From the NCBI GenBank assembly GCA_934153655.1, contig CAKPFH010000021.1, positions 1 to 22,152 of the forward strand: DNA of 22,152 bases, in the 5' to 3' direction. A program made the position numbers and the translations under genes. The notes beneath the pieces are model-generated. The model did no database searches, had not been told where the DNA came from, and worked only from the letters and a program-made list of their open reading frames with translations. How positions within the stretch are numbered: the stretch's first letter is position 1; every line of letters begins with the position of its first letter. Source of the DNA: an uncultured Bacilli bacterium (GTDB taxonomy: Bacteria > Bacillota_I > Bacilli_A > RF39 > UBA660). This document shows positions 14,519 through 22,104 of the stretch, in pieces.

Positions 14519-16111
14519 TTATTTTCCTTTATAATAATAACTTGAATTTAAATAAGTACTTTTTATTAATTCTCCATTATAATATGTATCTAAATAAGTT
14601 TTATAAGCAAGATTACCAATCTTAACTGATCTTGGTTTATAACTATATCCTTTTTCTATTATATTTTCATTTGACCAGAAAGAAATAGTTAAAGCTCCAT
14701 TATTGGCTGTTGCTTCTATATAAATTGGATATTTAGTATTATTTTTAAACTTATAATCTGTAGTCGTTCCGTATACAGTTGCATCCATACCATAATCAAC
14801 ATAAGGAACCATCGCTCCATGATTTGCTCTAGAAACTATTGGTAGATTAAGAAGTAATTGGTTATTATAAATAGTTGTTGATACTTGACATACCCCACTT
14901 CCTACATATTCTCCATAGAAAACATAGCCATTTTTACTATTATAAGGACCAACTGCTTTATAAAAAGAAAATATTTCATTTGGATAAACAATTTGTCCAT
15001 TTAATTTACTAACAGCCTTTCTTATATTTAAACTTCTTCTTTGACTTTCTAAATAATTTGTCGTAAAAGTAGAAACTTTACTATTTATACTAGATAAAAC
15101 ATTACTAACTTCTACTACTTCTCCTGTTAAATTAATAGGTGTATCTAAATTATCTTTTAAATTAGTAATTATTTTTTCTTCCAAATCATCAGTTTTTAAT
15201 TTAAAACCATTTATACCTTTTTGATAATTAATATTACCATTTACAATTTTAAAACTTTCTTTAATAGCTTCAGTTTCACAATCACTACGCAATTTATTTA
15301 AAAATTCTTGATATTTTTCCTCATCAAAAGAATAACTAGTAGTTAATTTTCTTTCTTCTTTAGAAAATATTTCTTTTAGTTTTAAAAAACCATTTAATTC
15401 TTTATACTTATTTATTTCTTCTTTTAAATAAGAAGCATTAACTAATAAACCAATATCTTTATAAGAATAAGTATAAGTATCATTTACATTTGTAAAAGAA
15501 ATTTTATTATTTAAACCAGTTTCTAAACTATCTAAATATTTATTTATATCACTTATTTTTTCACCATCCATAGATTTATTATCTATATATGTATTAGGAT
15601 ATACATGATTATTATAATAAAAAATAATTGAATATAAAGATCCTACTAATAAATAACTAACTACTAAAACAATAATTAAAATAGTAGTACCAACACCTAT
15701 TTTAGTTTTGGTATTAATTTCTTTAGTTAATACTTTTTTAACTTTAGAATCACTACTTCTAAATTCATTATATAAATTTTTACAAGTTTTAGTTTTAGAA
15801 AAAACTGTTTGTTTTTTAGTCTCATATAATATAATTGTTTTTAAATCTTTAGAATCAATATATTCTAAATAACTAGCTATTTCTTTATTTTTATTTTGAA
15901 TTGCTAAAATATTTATAATTAAAGAAACAAGTTCAATATTTTTAACTTTATAGTTCTTTTTAAACCATGAAGTTTTACTAATATCACTTATTAATTTAAA
16001 AGTATCTATAATATTATCATTACTATTAATTAGATAATTTAATAACTGTTCTAAAGAATAATTATTAAATTCTCCTTTATTTACTTTTTCACTAAATTCT
16101 AAAATACTCAT
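14519..16111 (-). CDS. VanW-family protein with cytoplasmic N-terminal domain
   Basis: The 530-residue protein has an unrecognised helical N-terminal domain of about 135 residues, one membrane helix (about 138-164), and an extracellular region. That region starts with a peptidoglycan-binding-4-like domain (about 170-355), followed by a VanW domain: RRSLNIRKAVSKLNGQIVYP, SGVCQVSTTIYN and GMDATVYG (about 365-460). VanW proteins occur near vancomycin-resistance genes and in wall contexts, but their biochemical role is not established. The extra cytoplasmic domain and its partner, the small coiled-coil membrane protein, suggest an inside-outside connection (inference). The ATG at 16111 has AGAAGG upstream and a TATAAT at 16136-16141. 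Confidence 0.85.
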   Translation of the reverse strand: MSILEFSEKVNKGEFNNYSLEQLLNYLINSNDNIIDTFKLISDISKTSWFKKNYKVKNIELVSLIINILAIQNKNKEIASYLEYIDSKDLKTIILYETKKQTVFSKTKTCKNLYNEFRSSDSKVKKVLTKEINTKTKIGVGTTILIIVLVVSYLLVGSLYSIIFYYNNHVYPNTYIDNKSMDGEKISDINKYLDSLETGLNNKISFTNVNDTYTYSYKDIGLLVNASYLKEEINKYKELNGFLKLKEIFSKEERKLTTSYSFDEEKYQEFLNKLRSDCETEAIKESFKIVNGNINYQKGINGFKLKTDDLEEKIITNLKDNLDTPINLTGEVVEVSNVLSSINSKVSTFTTNYLESQRRSLNIRKAVSKLNGQIVYPNEIFSFYKAVGPYNSKNGYVFYGEYVGSGVCQVSTTIYNNQLLLNLPIVSRANHGAMVPYVDYGMDATVYGTTTDYKFKNNTKYPIYIEATANNGALTISFWSNENIIEKGYSYKPRSVKIGNLAYKTYLDTYYNGELIKSTYLNSSYYYKGK

Positions 16112-16209
16112 AACCTTCTATCTTCCTATAATACGATTATACTATAATAATTTTTAAAAATAAATAGTATAATTAGAAAAATCATTTTATAATGTAAAGT
16201 AACATTAAT

Positions 16210-16236
16210 AAAAAAACCAATGTAATTAAACATTGG
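16210..16236 (-). terminator. Terminator after the anchored hypothetical gene
   Basis: CCAATGT (16217-16223) pairs with ACATTGG (16230-16236) across a 6-base loop, followed on the minus strand by seven Ts. It lies 28 bases past the stop at 16265. The remaining spacer to 16112 holds the VanW promoter region. Confidence 0.88.
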
Positions 16237-16264
16237 CTATAATAATTATTTATAATTATATTTT

Positions 16265-16894
16265 TTAATTTGAATGACTTATAAGTTTAGGATTTGAAAA
16301 GTTATTATTTAAATATTCAATTTCAAAAGTGGCATAGGCATATCCTGTTGTTTGATTACCACATTGTTCTCCACATTCTTTACCATTTATTGTTATAATA
16401 TTATTGTTAGTAGTATAAGATGTTACAAAATAACCATTTAAATTGCTTGGTTGTAATTCTACTACTGTAGAATTAGTTGATAAACTATAAATAGTAAATA
16501 ATAAGCCACTATTATCACCTGATAAAATAATTACATTATTATCATATATTTCATAGGAAGTAACAGATGATGAAATATCATTTTTAATATCTTTATCATT
16601 GATTGTAAAAGTTTTTAAAGAACAATTTCCATCATTATTAATTTGTTCTAAATTAACCGTTATACCATTAAAAGTTGTATTGGAATTACTACAAATAAGA
16701 TTATCTACTAATTTAGTTTTAATAGTTTTAGTATCATTATTATCAGTACCTGGTTTATTTTCAGCATTTGGTTTATTATCATTTACTGATCCATTAAAAC
16801 TAATAGTTTTTGTTGCAAATAAAACACATAATACAGTTAATATAATAATAATTACTATAAGTAAAGTTATAACTCCTTTATTATTATTTTCCAT
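16265..16894 (-). CDS. N-terminally anchored extracellular hypothetical protein
   Basis: The 209-residue protein has a short N-terminus with one membrane helix (about residues 7-29), a Pro/Asn/Asp-rich linker (about 37-58, KPNAENKPGTDNND) and a polar domain rich in Asn, Thr and Ser. That domain has four cysteines (one in ICSNS, one in NCSL, two in ECGEQCGN) that could form disulphides outside the cell. AAAGGAGGTGAG stands directly before the ATG, a perfect ribosome site. I recognise no domain. It is monocistronic with its own terminator, divergent from the ABC operon. Confidence 0.75.
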   Translation of the reverse strand: MENNNKGVITLLIVIIIILTVLCVLFATKTISFNGSVNDNKPNAENKPGTDNNDTKTIKTKLVDNLICSNSNTTFNGITVNLEQINNDGNCSLKTFTINDKDIKNDISSSVTSYEIYDNNVIILSGDNSGLLFTIYSLSTNSTVVELQPSNLNGYFVTSYTTNNNIITINGKECGEQCGNQTTGYAYATFEIEYLNNNFSNPKLISHSN

Positions 16895-17026
16895 AACTCA
16901 CCTCCTTTATTTTAAAATATCATATTATTTTTTAAATTACAATAATTAATAGAAAAATATTGTTTTTAGGTTAAACATATAATCTTAAATTTAACTACTT
17001 CATAAACTACTTTAGTGGAGGTATTC

Positions 17027-17449
17027 ATGAATGATAATATTTTAAGAATAAAAAATTTAAAAAAGACTTATCATGATATTAAAGGAGAAATACCAGCTAT
17101 AGAAGATATTAATATAGATGTTTCTGATAAAGAATTTATTGCTATTGTTGGTCCTTCAGGTTGTGGAAAATCAACTCTTTTAAAAATACTTGCTGGTCTT
17201 GAAAAGGAAAGCTCAGGTTCTATTTTATTTAATGGTAAAAAGAAAATAGGTTTTATGTTGCAAACAGATTCTTTATTTCCATGGAAAACAGTTTTGGAAA
17301 ATAGTTTAATCGGTCTTGAAATAGAAAATAAAAAAAATAAAAAAAGTATTAAAAAAGTTCATGATTTATTAGAAAAATATGGTTTAAATGAATTTAAAAA
17401 TAAATATCCTAGTAGTTTATCTGGAGGTATGAGACAAAGAGTTGTTTGA
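17027..17449 (+). pseudogene. ABC importer ATPase (SsuB/TauB-like), 5' part, interrupted by a mobile element
   Basis: This is the N-terminal part of an importer ATPase of the nitrate/sulfonate/taurine type. It shows Walker A GPSGCGKST (42-50), the Q-loop Gln79 and the complete signature LSGGMRQR (131-138). At codon 139-140 the sequence enters the inserted element and hits TGA at 17447, giving 140 residues without Walker B, D-loop or H-loop, so the protein cannot be active. The rest of the gene lies at 21122-21458. Joined across the shared AGTTG (17440/21122) the frame is continuous, 750 bases including the stop (249 residues), a normal length. The start is ATG 17027, with GGAGG just upstream (an in-frame GTG at 17015 is too early). 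TATAAT at 16978-16983 is the likely -10. Confidence 0.9.
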
Positions 17450-17453
17450 ATAT
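17440..17453 (+). other. attL of the integrative element
   Basis: AGTTG core plus the left arm, sharing GTTTGAATAT with the inverse of the right arm. To the left is ABC ATPase coding sequence; to the right the frame stops within two codons. Confidence 0.8.
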
Positions 17454-17490
17454 GGTTAAGACAAATTTTTTTATTTTTTAAAGTAGCCTA

Positions 17491-17519
17491 TTGACTACGA
17501 AGAAAAAATCATGTATGAT
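17491..17519 (+). promoter_or_regulatory. Element promoter for the XRE gene and recombinase
   Basis: TTGACT (17491-17496) and TATGAT (17514-17519) are separated by 17 bases. AATCTG (17538-17543) and CAGATT (17563-17568) form an inverted repeat between the expected start site and the XRE start, a possible operator or leader hairpin. Confidence 0.7.
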
Positions 17520-17578
17520 GAATTCGAGAAAGGGTTAAATCTGATAATTATGTTTGAATTAACAGATTAGGTATTTGT

Positions 17579-17824
17579 ATGAAAAAAATGGAAGACGAAA
17601 TTGATGTGGTCAATTTAGAATATGATTTAATATGTGATTTTATTAAATTAAGAAATGAACTTGGACTTACTCAAAAGCAAATGGCTGAAGAAGCTCATGT
17701 TGTAAGAGAAATGATTGCTGTTATTGAAAATAGGACTAAACATCCTCAAATAAATACTTTAATAAAAATATTAAAACCTTTTGGTTATACTTTATCAATA
17801 ACTAAAATAGATAAAAAGGTTTAA
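17579..17824 (+). CDS. XRE-family helix-turn-helix regulator
   Basis: The 81-residue protein consists almost entirely of a Cro/C1-type DNA-binding domain (about residues 22-73): LRNELGLTQKQMAEEAHV is helices 1-2, and VVREMIAVIENRTKHPQINTL holds the recognition helix and the usual NxxxxPxxxTL segment. The C-terminus GYTLSITKIDKK resembles antitoxin-type XRE proteins, but no RelE/HigB-like partner lies next to it. It is first in the element, so it probably represses the element's own promoter. The ribosome site is weak (TTAGGT). Repeated AATCT/AGATT boxes on both sides of the gene are candidate operators. Confidence 0.85.
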   Translation: MKKMEDEIDVVNLEYDLICDFIKLRNELGLTQKQMAEEAHVVREMIAVIENRTKHPQINTLIKILKPFGYTLSITKIDKKV

Positions 17825-17833
17825 TTTAATCTT

Positions 17834-17859
17834 TAATCTAATATATTTATATTAGATTA
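17834..17859. repeat. Perfect 12-bp palindrome between XRE gene and small ORF
   Basis: TAATCTAATATA (17834-17845) is the exact inverse of TATATTAGATTA (17848-17859) with a 2-base centre. No T run follows on the plus strand (GGGGTG follows), so it looks more like an operator or mRNA hairpin than a terminator. It shares the AATCT/AGATT boxes seen before the XRE gene. Confidence 0.75.
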
Positions 17860-17870
17860 GGGGTGTTTTA

Positions 17871-18002
17871 ATGGAATATGAAATAATAAATTTATTTGAT
17901 AAATCTTTAAATTATGATGAAATAAAAAAACAAGTTAATGAAAAAATATTAAGTATTATAAATAACTTAGAATTTAATTATTATAATAGGAATGATAATT
18001 AA
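17871..18002 (+). CDS. 43-residue element protein of unknown function
   Basis: The ATG at 17871 follows AGGGGTG with about 6 bases spacing, directly after the palindrome. The product (MEYEIINLFDKSLNYDEIKK at its start, then acidic/Lys-rich helix and an Asn/Tyr-rich end) has no recognisable domain. Its end overlaps the recombinase ATG (17992) by 11 bases, suggesting coupled translation. Small ORFs just before serine recombinases are common in Firmicutes elements. It could be a regulator or directionality partner, but this is inference from position. Confidence 0.6.
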   Translation: MEYEIINLFDKSLNYDEIKKQVNEKILSIINNLEFNYYNRNDN

Positions 18003-19575
18003 AGTGGAAATAAAGAAAAAATTAAGGGTTGGAATTTATTTAAGGTTATCTCAGGAAGATAAAGATAAAATAAATAAAGATGAAGTAAGTGAATCTATTA
18101 AAAATCAAAGAAATCTTCTTTTAGATTATATTAATAAGCAACAAGATTTCAATTTAATAGATGAATATGTTGATGAAGACTTATCAGGTGCAGGTACTTA
18201 TAGACCAGAATTTGAAAGACTTATTAAAGACTGTGAAAAGAAAAAATTAGATGTTGTTCTTTGTAAAAGTCAATCAAGATTTTCTAGAGATATGGAAATA
18301 ATAGAAAAATATCTAAATAATAAATTTTTAGAATGGAATATAAGATTTATTGGTATAAGCGATAATGCTGATACCTTAGTTTTAGGTAATAAAAAATCAA
18401 GGCAAATTAATGGACTTGTTAATGAATGGTATTTAGAAGATGTTTCTAATAATATTAGAAGTGCTTTTAATTCTAAAATGAAACAAGGAGAATTCATCTC
18501 TCCTTTTGCTGTATTTGGTTATGAAATATCTAAGGAAAATAATAATAAATTAGTTGTTGATTTAACAGCAGCAAAAATTGTTAAAGAAATTTATAGTTTA
18601 TATTTAACAGGATTAGGATATATGGGAATAGCTAATTATTTAAATTCTAATAATATTCCTAGTCCATCTCTATACAAATATAAAAAAGGTATTAAATTAA
18701 ATATTGTTAGTAATAAACCAAGAGAAGATATTAAATGGAATGCCTTTATTATTAAAACGATTTTAACAAATGAAATATATTTGGGTAATCTTATTCAAGG
18801 TAAGAGAACAACAATTAGTTATAAAAATCATAAAATAATTACTAAACCCAAAAGTGAATGGATAAAAGTTTTAAATACTCATGAAGCTATAATTGATGAA
18901 GAAACATTTAAAAATGTTCAAATTGCCATGAAAGAGCGAACTAAACCTATGAAAAATAATACTATTCACATATTTTCTGGAAAAGTTTTTTGCCTTGAAT
19001 GTACAAGTTATATGCGAAAGAAAAACTCAAGTAAATATGAATACTTAGTATGTTCTAACCATGATGATTGTATTAATAAAACTTCTATTCGTTATGATGA
19101 AATAGAAAACATTATCTTAGAAGAAATAAACAAAATAATTACTAAATACTATGATGAAATATCTTTAAAAGAATTAACTTTAAAGAAAAATAAAAATAAA
19201 TTTATAAATGAAATAACCTTACTTGAAAATGAAAAACAAAGTATTCTTTCTAATTTAAGTAAAACAACTAATTATCTAAAATGTTTATATGAAGATAAAG
19301 TAAATAAAGTAATTAGTATTCAACAATTTAAAGAATTAGCAAATAAATATGAAAATGAGAAAAAAATAAATAAGATTAAAATAAAAAATCTTGATAATGA
19401 AATTTTATATTATAAAGAAAAACTAAATAATAATTTTAATATATTTTCTAAATATCAAAAAATTACTAAATTAAATCGTATTATTGTTGAAGAATTTATA
19501 GATAAAATTTATATAGGAAAAATTGATAAAAATAATAAAAATAGAATTATTCAAATTAAATGGAATTTTAAATAA
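17992..19575 (+). CDS. Large serine recombinase (site-specific integrase)
   Basis: The 527-residue recombinase would catalyse integration and excision of the element through a phosphoserine link. The resolvase domain has YLRLSQED with catalytic Ser20, SIKNQR (35-40), DLSGAGTYRPEFERLI (63-78) and CKSQSRFSRD (91-100). A recombinase domain (about 170-315) has GYEISKENN and NSNNIPSPS. A zinc ribbon follows with Cys334, Cys337, Cys354 and Cys360, then a long coiled coil (about 385-475) as in integrases whose direction is set by a partner protein. ATG 17992 overlaps the small ORF; GTG at 18004 is the alternative. All motifs look intact, so activity is plausible. Its own att sites are seen at 17440 and 21126. 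Confidence 0.95.
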   Translation: MIIKVEIKKKLRVGIYLRLSQEDKDKINKDEVSESIKNQRNLLLDYINKQQDFNLIDEYVDEDLSGAGTYRPEFERLIKDCEKKKLDVVLCKSQSRFSRDMEIIEKYLNNKFLEWNIRFIGISDNADTLVLGNKKSRQINGLVNEWYLEDVSNNIRSAFNSKMKQGEFISPFAVFGYEISKENNNKLVVDLTAAKIVKEIYSLYLTGLGYMGIANYLNSNNIPSPSLYKYKKGIKLNIVSNKPREDIKWNAFIIKTILTNEIYLGNLIQGKRTTISYKNHKIITKPKSEWIKVLNTHEAIIDEETFKNVQIAMKERTKPMKNNTIHIFSGKVFCLECTSYMRKKNSSKYEYLVCSNHDDCINKTSIRYDEIENIILEEINKIITKYYDEISLKELTLKKNKNKFINEITLLENEKQSILSNLSKTTNYLKCLYEDKVNKVISIQQFKELANKYENEKKINKIKIKNLDNEILYYKEKLNNNFNIFSKYQKITKLNRIIVEEFIDKIYIGKIDKNNKNRIIQIKWNFK

Positions 19576-19621
19576 AAAATTAAAATTAAAATCAAATATA
19601 TAGCAAGGGAGGAAAAAATAT

Positions 19622-20560
19622 ATGAAAAATGAAATTATATTATTTGAAAATCAAAATGTAAAATTAGAAGTTAATATGAAAGATGAAACTGTATGGTTAT
19701 CACTAGATCAAATGGCTAAACTATTTGATAGAGATAAATCAGTTATATCTAGACATATTAAAAATTCACTAGAAGAAGAACTGGATAATTCAGTTGTTGC
19801 AAAATTTGCAACAACTGCAAGAGATGGTAAAACATACCAAGTAGATTATTATAATCTAGATGTAATAATTAGCGTTGGATATCGTGTTAAAAGTCAAAAT
19901 GGTGTTATTTTTAGAAAATGGGCAACTAATGTTTTAAAAGATTATATGATTAAAGGCTATGCTATTAATGAAAAAAGATTAGAATATCTTGAAAAAACAG
20001 TTAAATTAATTGATATTGCTGGAAGAATAGATAATGATTTAAAAGGAACAGAAGTTAAAGAAATAATTAAAGTAATAAACAATTATTCAAGTGCTTTAAA
20101 TTTACTTGATGATTATGATCATAGAAGAATAACTAAACCAAATGGTACTAAAATTAATAAACAAATTACTTATGATGAATGTATTGATATAATTAATAAA
20201 CTTAAATTTAATAGTGATAGTGATTTATTTGCACTTGAGAGAAATGAAGGTTTAAAGGGAATTATAGGTACAATATATCAATCTTTTGATGGTAATGACT
20301 TATACCCTACTGTTCAGGAAAAAGCTGCTAATTTCTTATATTTAATTACCAAAAACCATACTTTTATTGATGGTAATAAAAGAATTGCTGCTACTCTATT
20401 TATATACTTTTTAGATTTTTATAATATTCTATATAATGAAAAAGGACAAGTTATCGATAACAATACCCTTGTTGCAATTACCCTACTTATAGCAGAGTCT
20501 AATCCTAAAGAAAAAGAAATACTAATTGATTTAGTAATGAATTTTTTAAATAATAATTAA
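19622..20560 (+). CDS. RhuM-Fic fusion protein (virulence RhuM / Fic-DOC family)
   Basis: The 312-residue protein has two parts. The N-terminal region (about 1-120: VWLSLDQMAKLFDRDKSVISRHIKN, YNLDVIISVGYRVKS, FRKWATNVL) is RhuM-type, with a DNA-binding look. The C-terminal Fic/Doc domain (about 175-312) has the motif HTFIDGNKR (246-254), matching HxFxDGNxR with catalytic His246. Fic enzymes usually transfer AMP or phosphate to target proteins. I see no inhibitory (S/T)xxxE(G/N) segment within the protein, so any restraint would need another factor. GGGAGG stands well before the ATG. It follows the recombinase by 46 bases and is cargo of the element. It may act as a toxin, defence factor or effector; target unknown. 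Confidence 0.88.
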   Translation: MKNEIILFENQNVKLEVNMKDETVWLSLDQMAKLFDRDKSVISRHIKNSLEEELDNSVVAKFATTARDGKTYQVDYYNLDVIISVGYRVKSQNGVIFRKWATNVLKDYMIKGYAINEKRLEYLEKTVKLIDIAGRIDNDLKGTEVKEIIKVINNYSSALNLLDDYDHRRITKPNGTKINKQITYDECIDIINKLKFNSDSDLFALERNEGLKGIIGTIYQSFDGNDLYPTVQEKAANFLYLITKNHTFIDGNKRIAATLFIYFLDFYNILYNEKGQVIDNNTLVAITLLIAESNPKEKEILIDLVMNFLNNN

Positions 20561-20561
20561 A

Positions 20562-21100
20562 CTAGAAACAATTACAAATTTATTTGAAAATAATACTATT
20601 AGAAGTATTTGGAATACTGATGAGGATGAGGTTGTTGATGTTATAAATGCTTTAGCAAACCCAAAAGATGCTAGAAAATACTGGTCAGTATTGAAATTAA
20701 GACTAAAAAAGAAGATAGTGGACTGACTACAAATTGTAGTCAGTTGAAAATGTTAGCATCTGATGGAAAAATACGACTAAGAGATGCCATGAAAACCAAT
20801 GACATTTTAAGGCTTATTGAATCAATTCCTAGTCCAAAAGCCAAGCCATTTAAAATGTGGTTAGCCAATCTTGGCAGTGAAAGAATTAATGAGGTATTCG
20901 ATCCAGAAATAGCAGTTAAAAGAGCTATTGATTATTATCGTAAAATTAGAACAAAATAAAAAAATTGCTAAAATGGGTGGACATGCTGACAAAGTTGTAG
21001 AGATGATCTTGAAAAAAATTTAGGTAAATCAATAATTAGTAATGAAAACGTGCTTAACTATCGATATACAGATGAAAATAAACAAATTACTAATAAATAA
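20562..21100 (+). pseudogene. Decayed Bro-N antirepressor-like gene
   Basis: Three frames together spell a Bro-N/phage-antirepressor-type protein. First comes ETITNLFENNTIRSIW with NALANPKDARKYWSVLKLRLKK; a frame change near 20710 leads to EDSGLTTNCSQLKMLASDGK and ESIPSPKAKPFKMWLANLGSE (to a stop at 20959). A third frame gives KIAKMGGHADKVV and, after another shift, LGKSIISNENVLNYRYTDENK, ending at TAA 21100. It has no start codon, at least two frame changes, and lacks the expected stretch between RKIRTK and KIAKMGG. The 71-residue piece 20744-20959 is its longest intact part. It lies directly after the RhuM-Fic stop and may once have been cotranscribed with it. Confidence 0.8.
20706..20748 (+). 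other. A-AAA-AAG slip site and downstream hairpin in the decayed gene
   Basis: In the first frame the sequence reads CTA AAA AAG, containing the heptamer A AAA AAG used for -1 frameshifting in bacterial genes and insertion sequences. A slip there enters exactly the next frame (GAA GAT AGT). About 9-11 bases further, CTGACTACA pairs with TGTAGTCAG across AAT (9 bp, extendable). The placement is right for programmed shifting, but the gene's other lesions make chance decay more likely. Confidence 0.4.
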
Positions 21101-21111
21101 TTGTCTTTAAA

Positions 21112-21126
21112 ATATTCAAACAGTTG
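21112..21126 (+). other. attR of the integrative element
   Basis: ATATTCAAAC arm plus AGTTG core. ABC ATPase coding resumes in frame immediately after it (GTT GCT TTA ATT AGG). Confidence 0.8.
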
Positions 21127-21458
21127 CTTTAATTAGGACACTAGCAACTAATCCTGATATTTTACTTTTAGATGAACCATATAGTGCTCTTGATTATCAA
21201 ACAAGATTAAAATTATCTGATGATTTATATCGTATCATAAAATCCGAAGGTAAAACCGTTTTAATGATAACTCATGATATAGCCGAAGCAATAAGTATGG
21301 CTGATCGAATAATTGTGCTAACCAAAAGACCCTGTAAAATAAAAAAAGAATATACTGTCAAGTTAACAAATAAATCATTTCCTATAGAAAATCGAAAAGC
21401 TTTAGAATTTAGTGAATACTATGATAAGATTTGGAGGGATTTAGATGTCAATTTATAG
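21122..21458 (+). pseudogene. ABC importer ATPase, 3' part, separated by the mobile element
   Basis: From the AGTTG core the frame reads VALIRTLATNPDILLLDEPYSALD, with Walker B (ILLLDEP) and D-loop, then the H-loop LMITHDIAEAISMADRIIVL, ending at TAG 21456. It continues the ATPase begun at 17027 with no lost or gained base (413 plus 337 bases make 250 codons). On its own it has no good start; an ATG at 21264 lies inside the H-loop region. Its end overlaps the permease start by 14 bases, showing the original operon. Without excision no intact ATPase is made. Confidence 0.9.
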
Positions 21459-22104
21459 TAAAGAACATGAATTATTTTTAAAAAAAATCAAAAGAAAAAA
21501 GTGTCTAATTTATGTAAATCAAATACTAATAATTTGTTTTTTCTTTATTCTTTGGGAAGTTCTTAGTAGATTAAATATCATTAATACTTTTCTTTTTTCA
21601 TCACCTTCTAATATTATTAAAACTATTAGTAATTTAATTAAAGCAAATAATTTTTTTACTCATGTTATAATTACCATTAAAGAATTATCTATTAGTTTTA
21701 TTTTATCTTTAGTTTTTGGTTTTTTAATAGCTACTATTTTATGGTGGAATGAATTTTTAGCTAAAGTTATCGATCCTTATCTAACTGTTTTAAATTCCTT
21801 ACCAAAAGTTGCTTTAGGTCCTTTAATAATTATTTGGGTTGGTGCTAGTAGTTCTTCTATAATTACCATGAGTTTAATGATATCTTTATTTATTACTATA
21901 ATTAATCTTTACACTAGTTTTATTAACACTGATGAGAATTATATATTTCTTTTAAAAAGTTTTAAAGCTACTAAATTTCAAATATATACTAAAGTCATTT
22001 TAAATGCTAATTTAAAAAATATCTTAAGTACAATTAAAATTAATATTAGTATGAATTTAATAGGGCAAGTGGTGCAATGGAGAGAAAATATTTTAAAAAT
22101 TTAA
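21445..22104 (+). CDS. ABC importer permease (SsuC/TauC-like), C-terminus abnormal
   Basis: The 219-residue membrane protein of the binding-protein-dependent transport family shows FLFSSPSNIIKTISNLI near residues 49-65, several membrane helices (about 24-44, 76-100, 115-160), SLPKVALGPLIIIWVG and the coupling loop LLKSFKATKFQIYTKVIL (about 171-188) that docks on the ATPase. GGAGG stands 8 bases before its ATG. The conserved part stops after INISMNLIG. The next residues (QVVQWRENILKI, stop at 22104) do not match the expected GEF and final helix, and the protein is about 30-40 residues short. It is probably truncated by a rearrangement near 22060. Substrate unknown; no binding protein is in the window. 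Confidence 0.8.
   Translation: MSIYSKEHELFLKKIKRKKCLIYVNQILIICFFFILWEVLSRLNIINTFLFSSPSNIIKTISNLIKANNFFTHVIITIKELSISFILSLVFGFLIATILWWNEFLAKVIDPYLTVLNSLPKVALGPLIIIWVGASSSSIITMSLMISLFITIINLYTSFINTDENYIFLLKSFKATKFQIYTKVILNANLKNILSTIKINISMNLIGQVVQWRENILKI

Larger units (their letters stand above)
17440..21126 (+). mobile_element. Serine-recombinase integrative element inserted in the ABC ATPase gene
   Basis: The element is bounded by the 5-bp core AGTTG at 17440-17444 and 21122-21126, giving a unit of 3,682 bases. Just inside, GTTTGAATAT (17444-17453) and ATATTCAAAC (21112-21121) are exact inverted repeats. In the circular form they would flank AGTT symmetrically, a typical attP for a large serine recombinase, with GT as the central dinucleotide. 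The element holds, in one direction, an XRE regulator, a 43-residue ORF, the recombinase, a RhuM-Fic protein and a decayed antirepressor-like gene. There are no conjugation, replication or capsid genes, so it would need a helper to move between cells. The reconstructed target is AGA CAA AGA GTT GCT TTA, conserved ABC-ATPase coding sequence. Confidence 0.9.

Noticed and set aside
16599..16949. Plus-strand open frame
   Set aside because: It is the complement of the anchored hypothetical gene, without its own ribosome site or recognisable protein features.
16895..17026. Metabolite riboswitch or T-box upstream of the ABC operon
   Set aside because: The leader after the TATAAT is only about 35 bases and shows none of the conserved cores, so it gives no clue to the substrate.
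17834..17859. Intrinsic terminator after the XRE gene
   Set aside because: The palindrome is perfect but is followed by GGGGTG and then a start codon, not a T run.
18270..18497. Minus-strand open frame inside the recombinase
   Set aside because: It is opposite a clearly coding, motif-rich gene.
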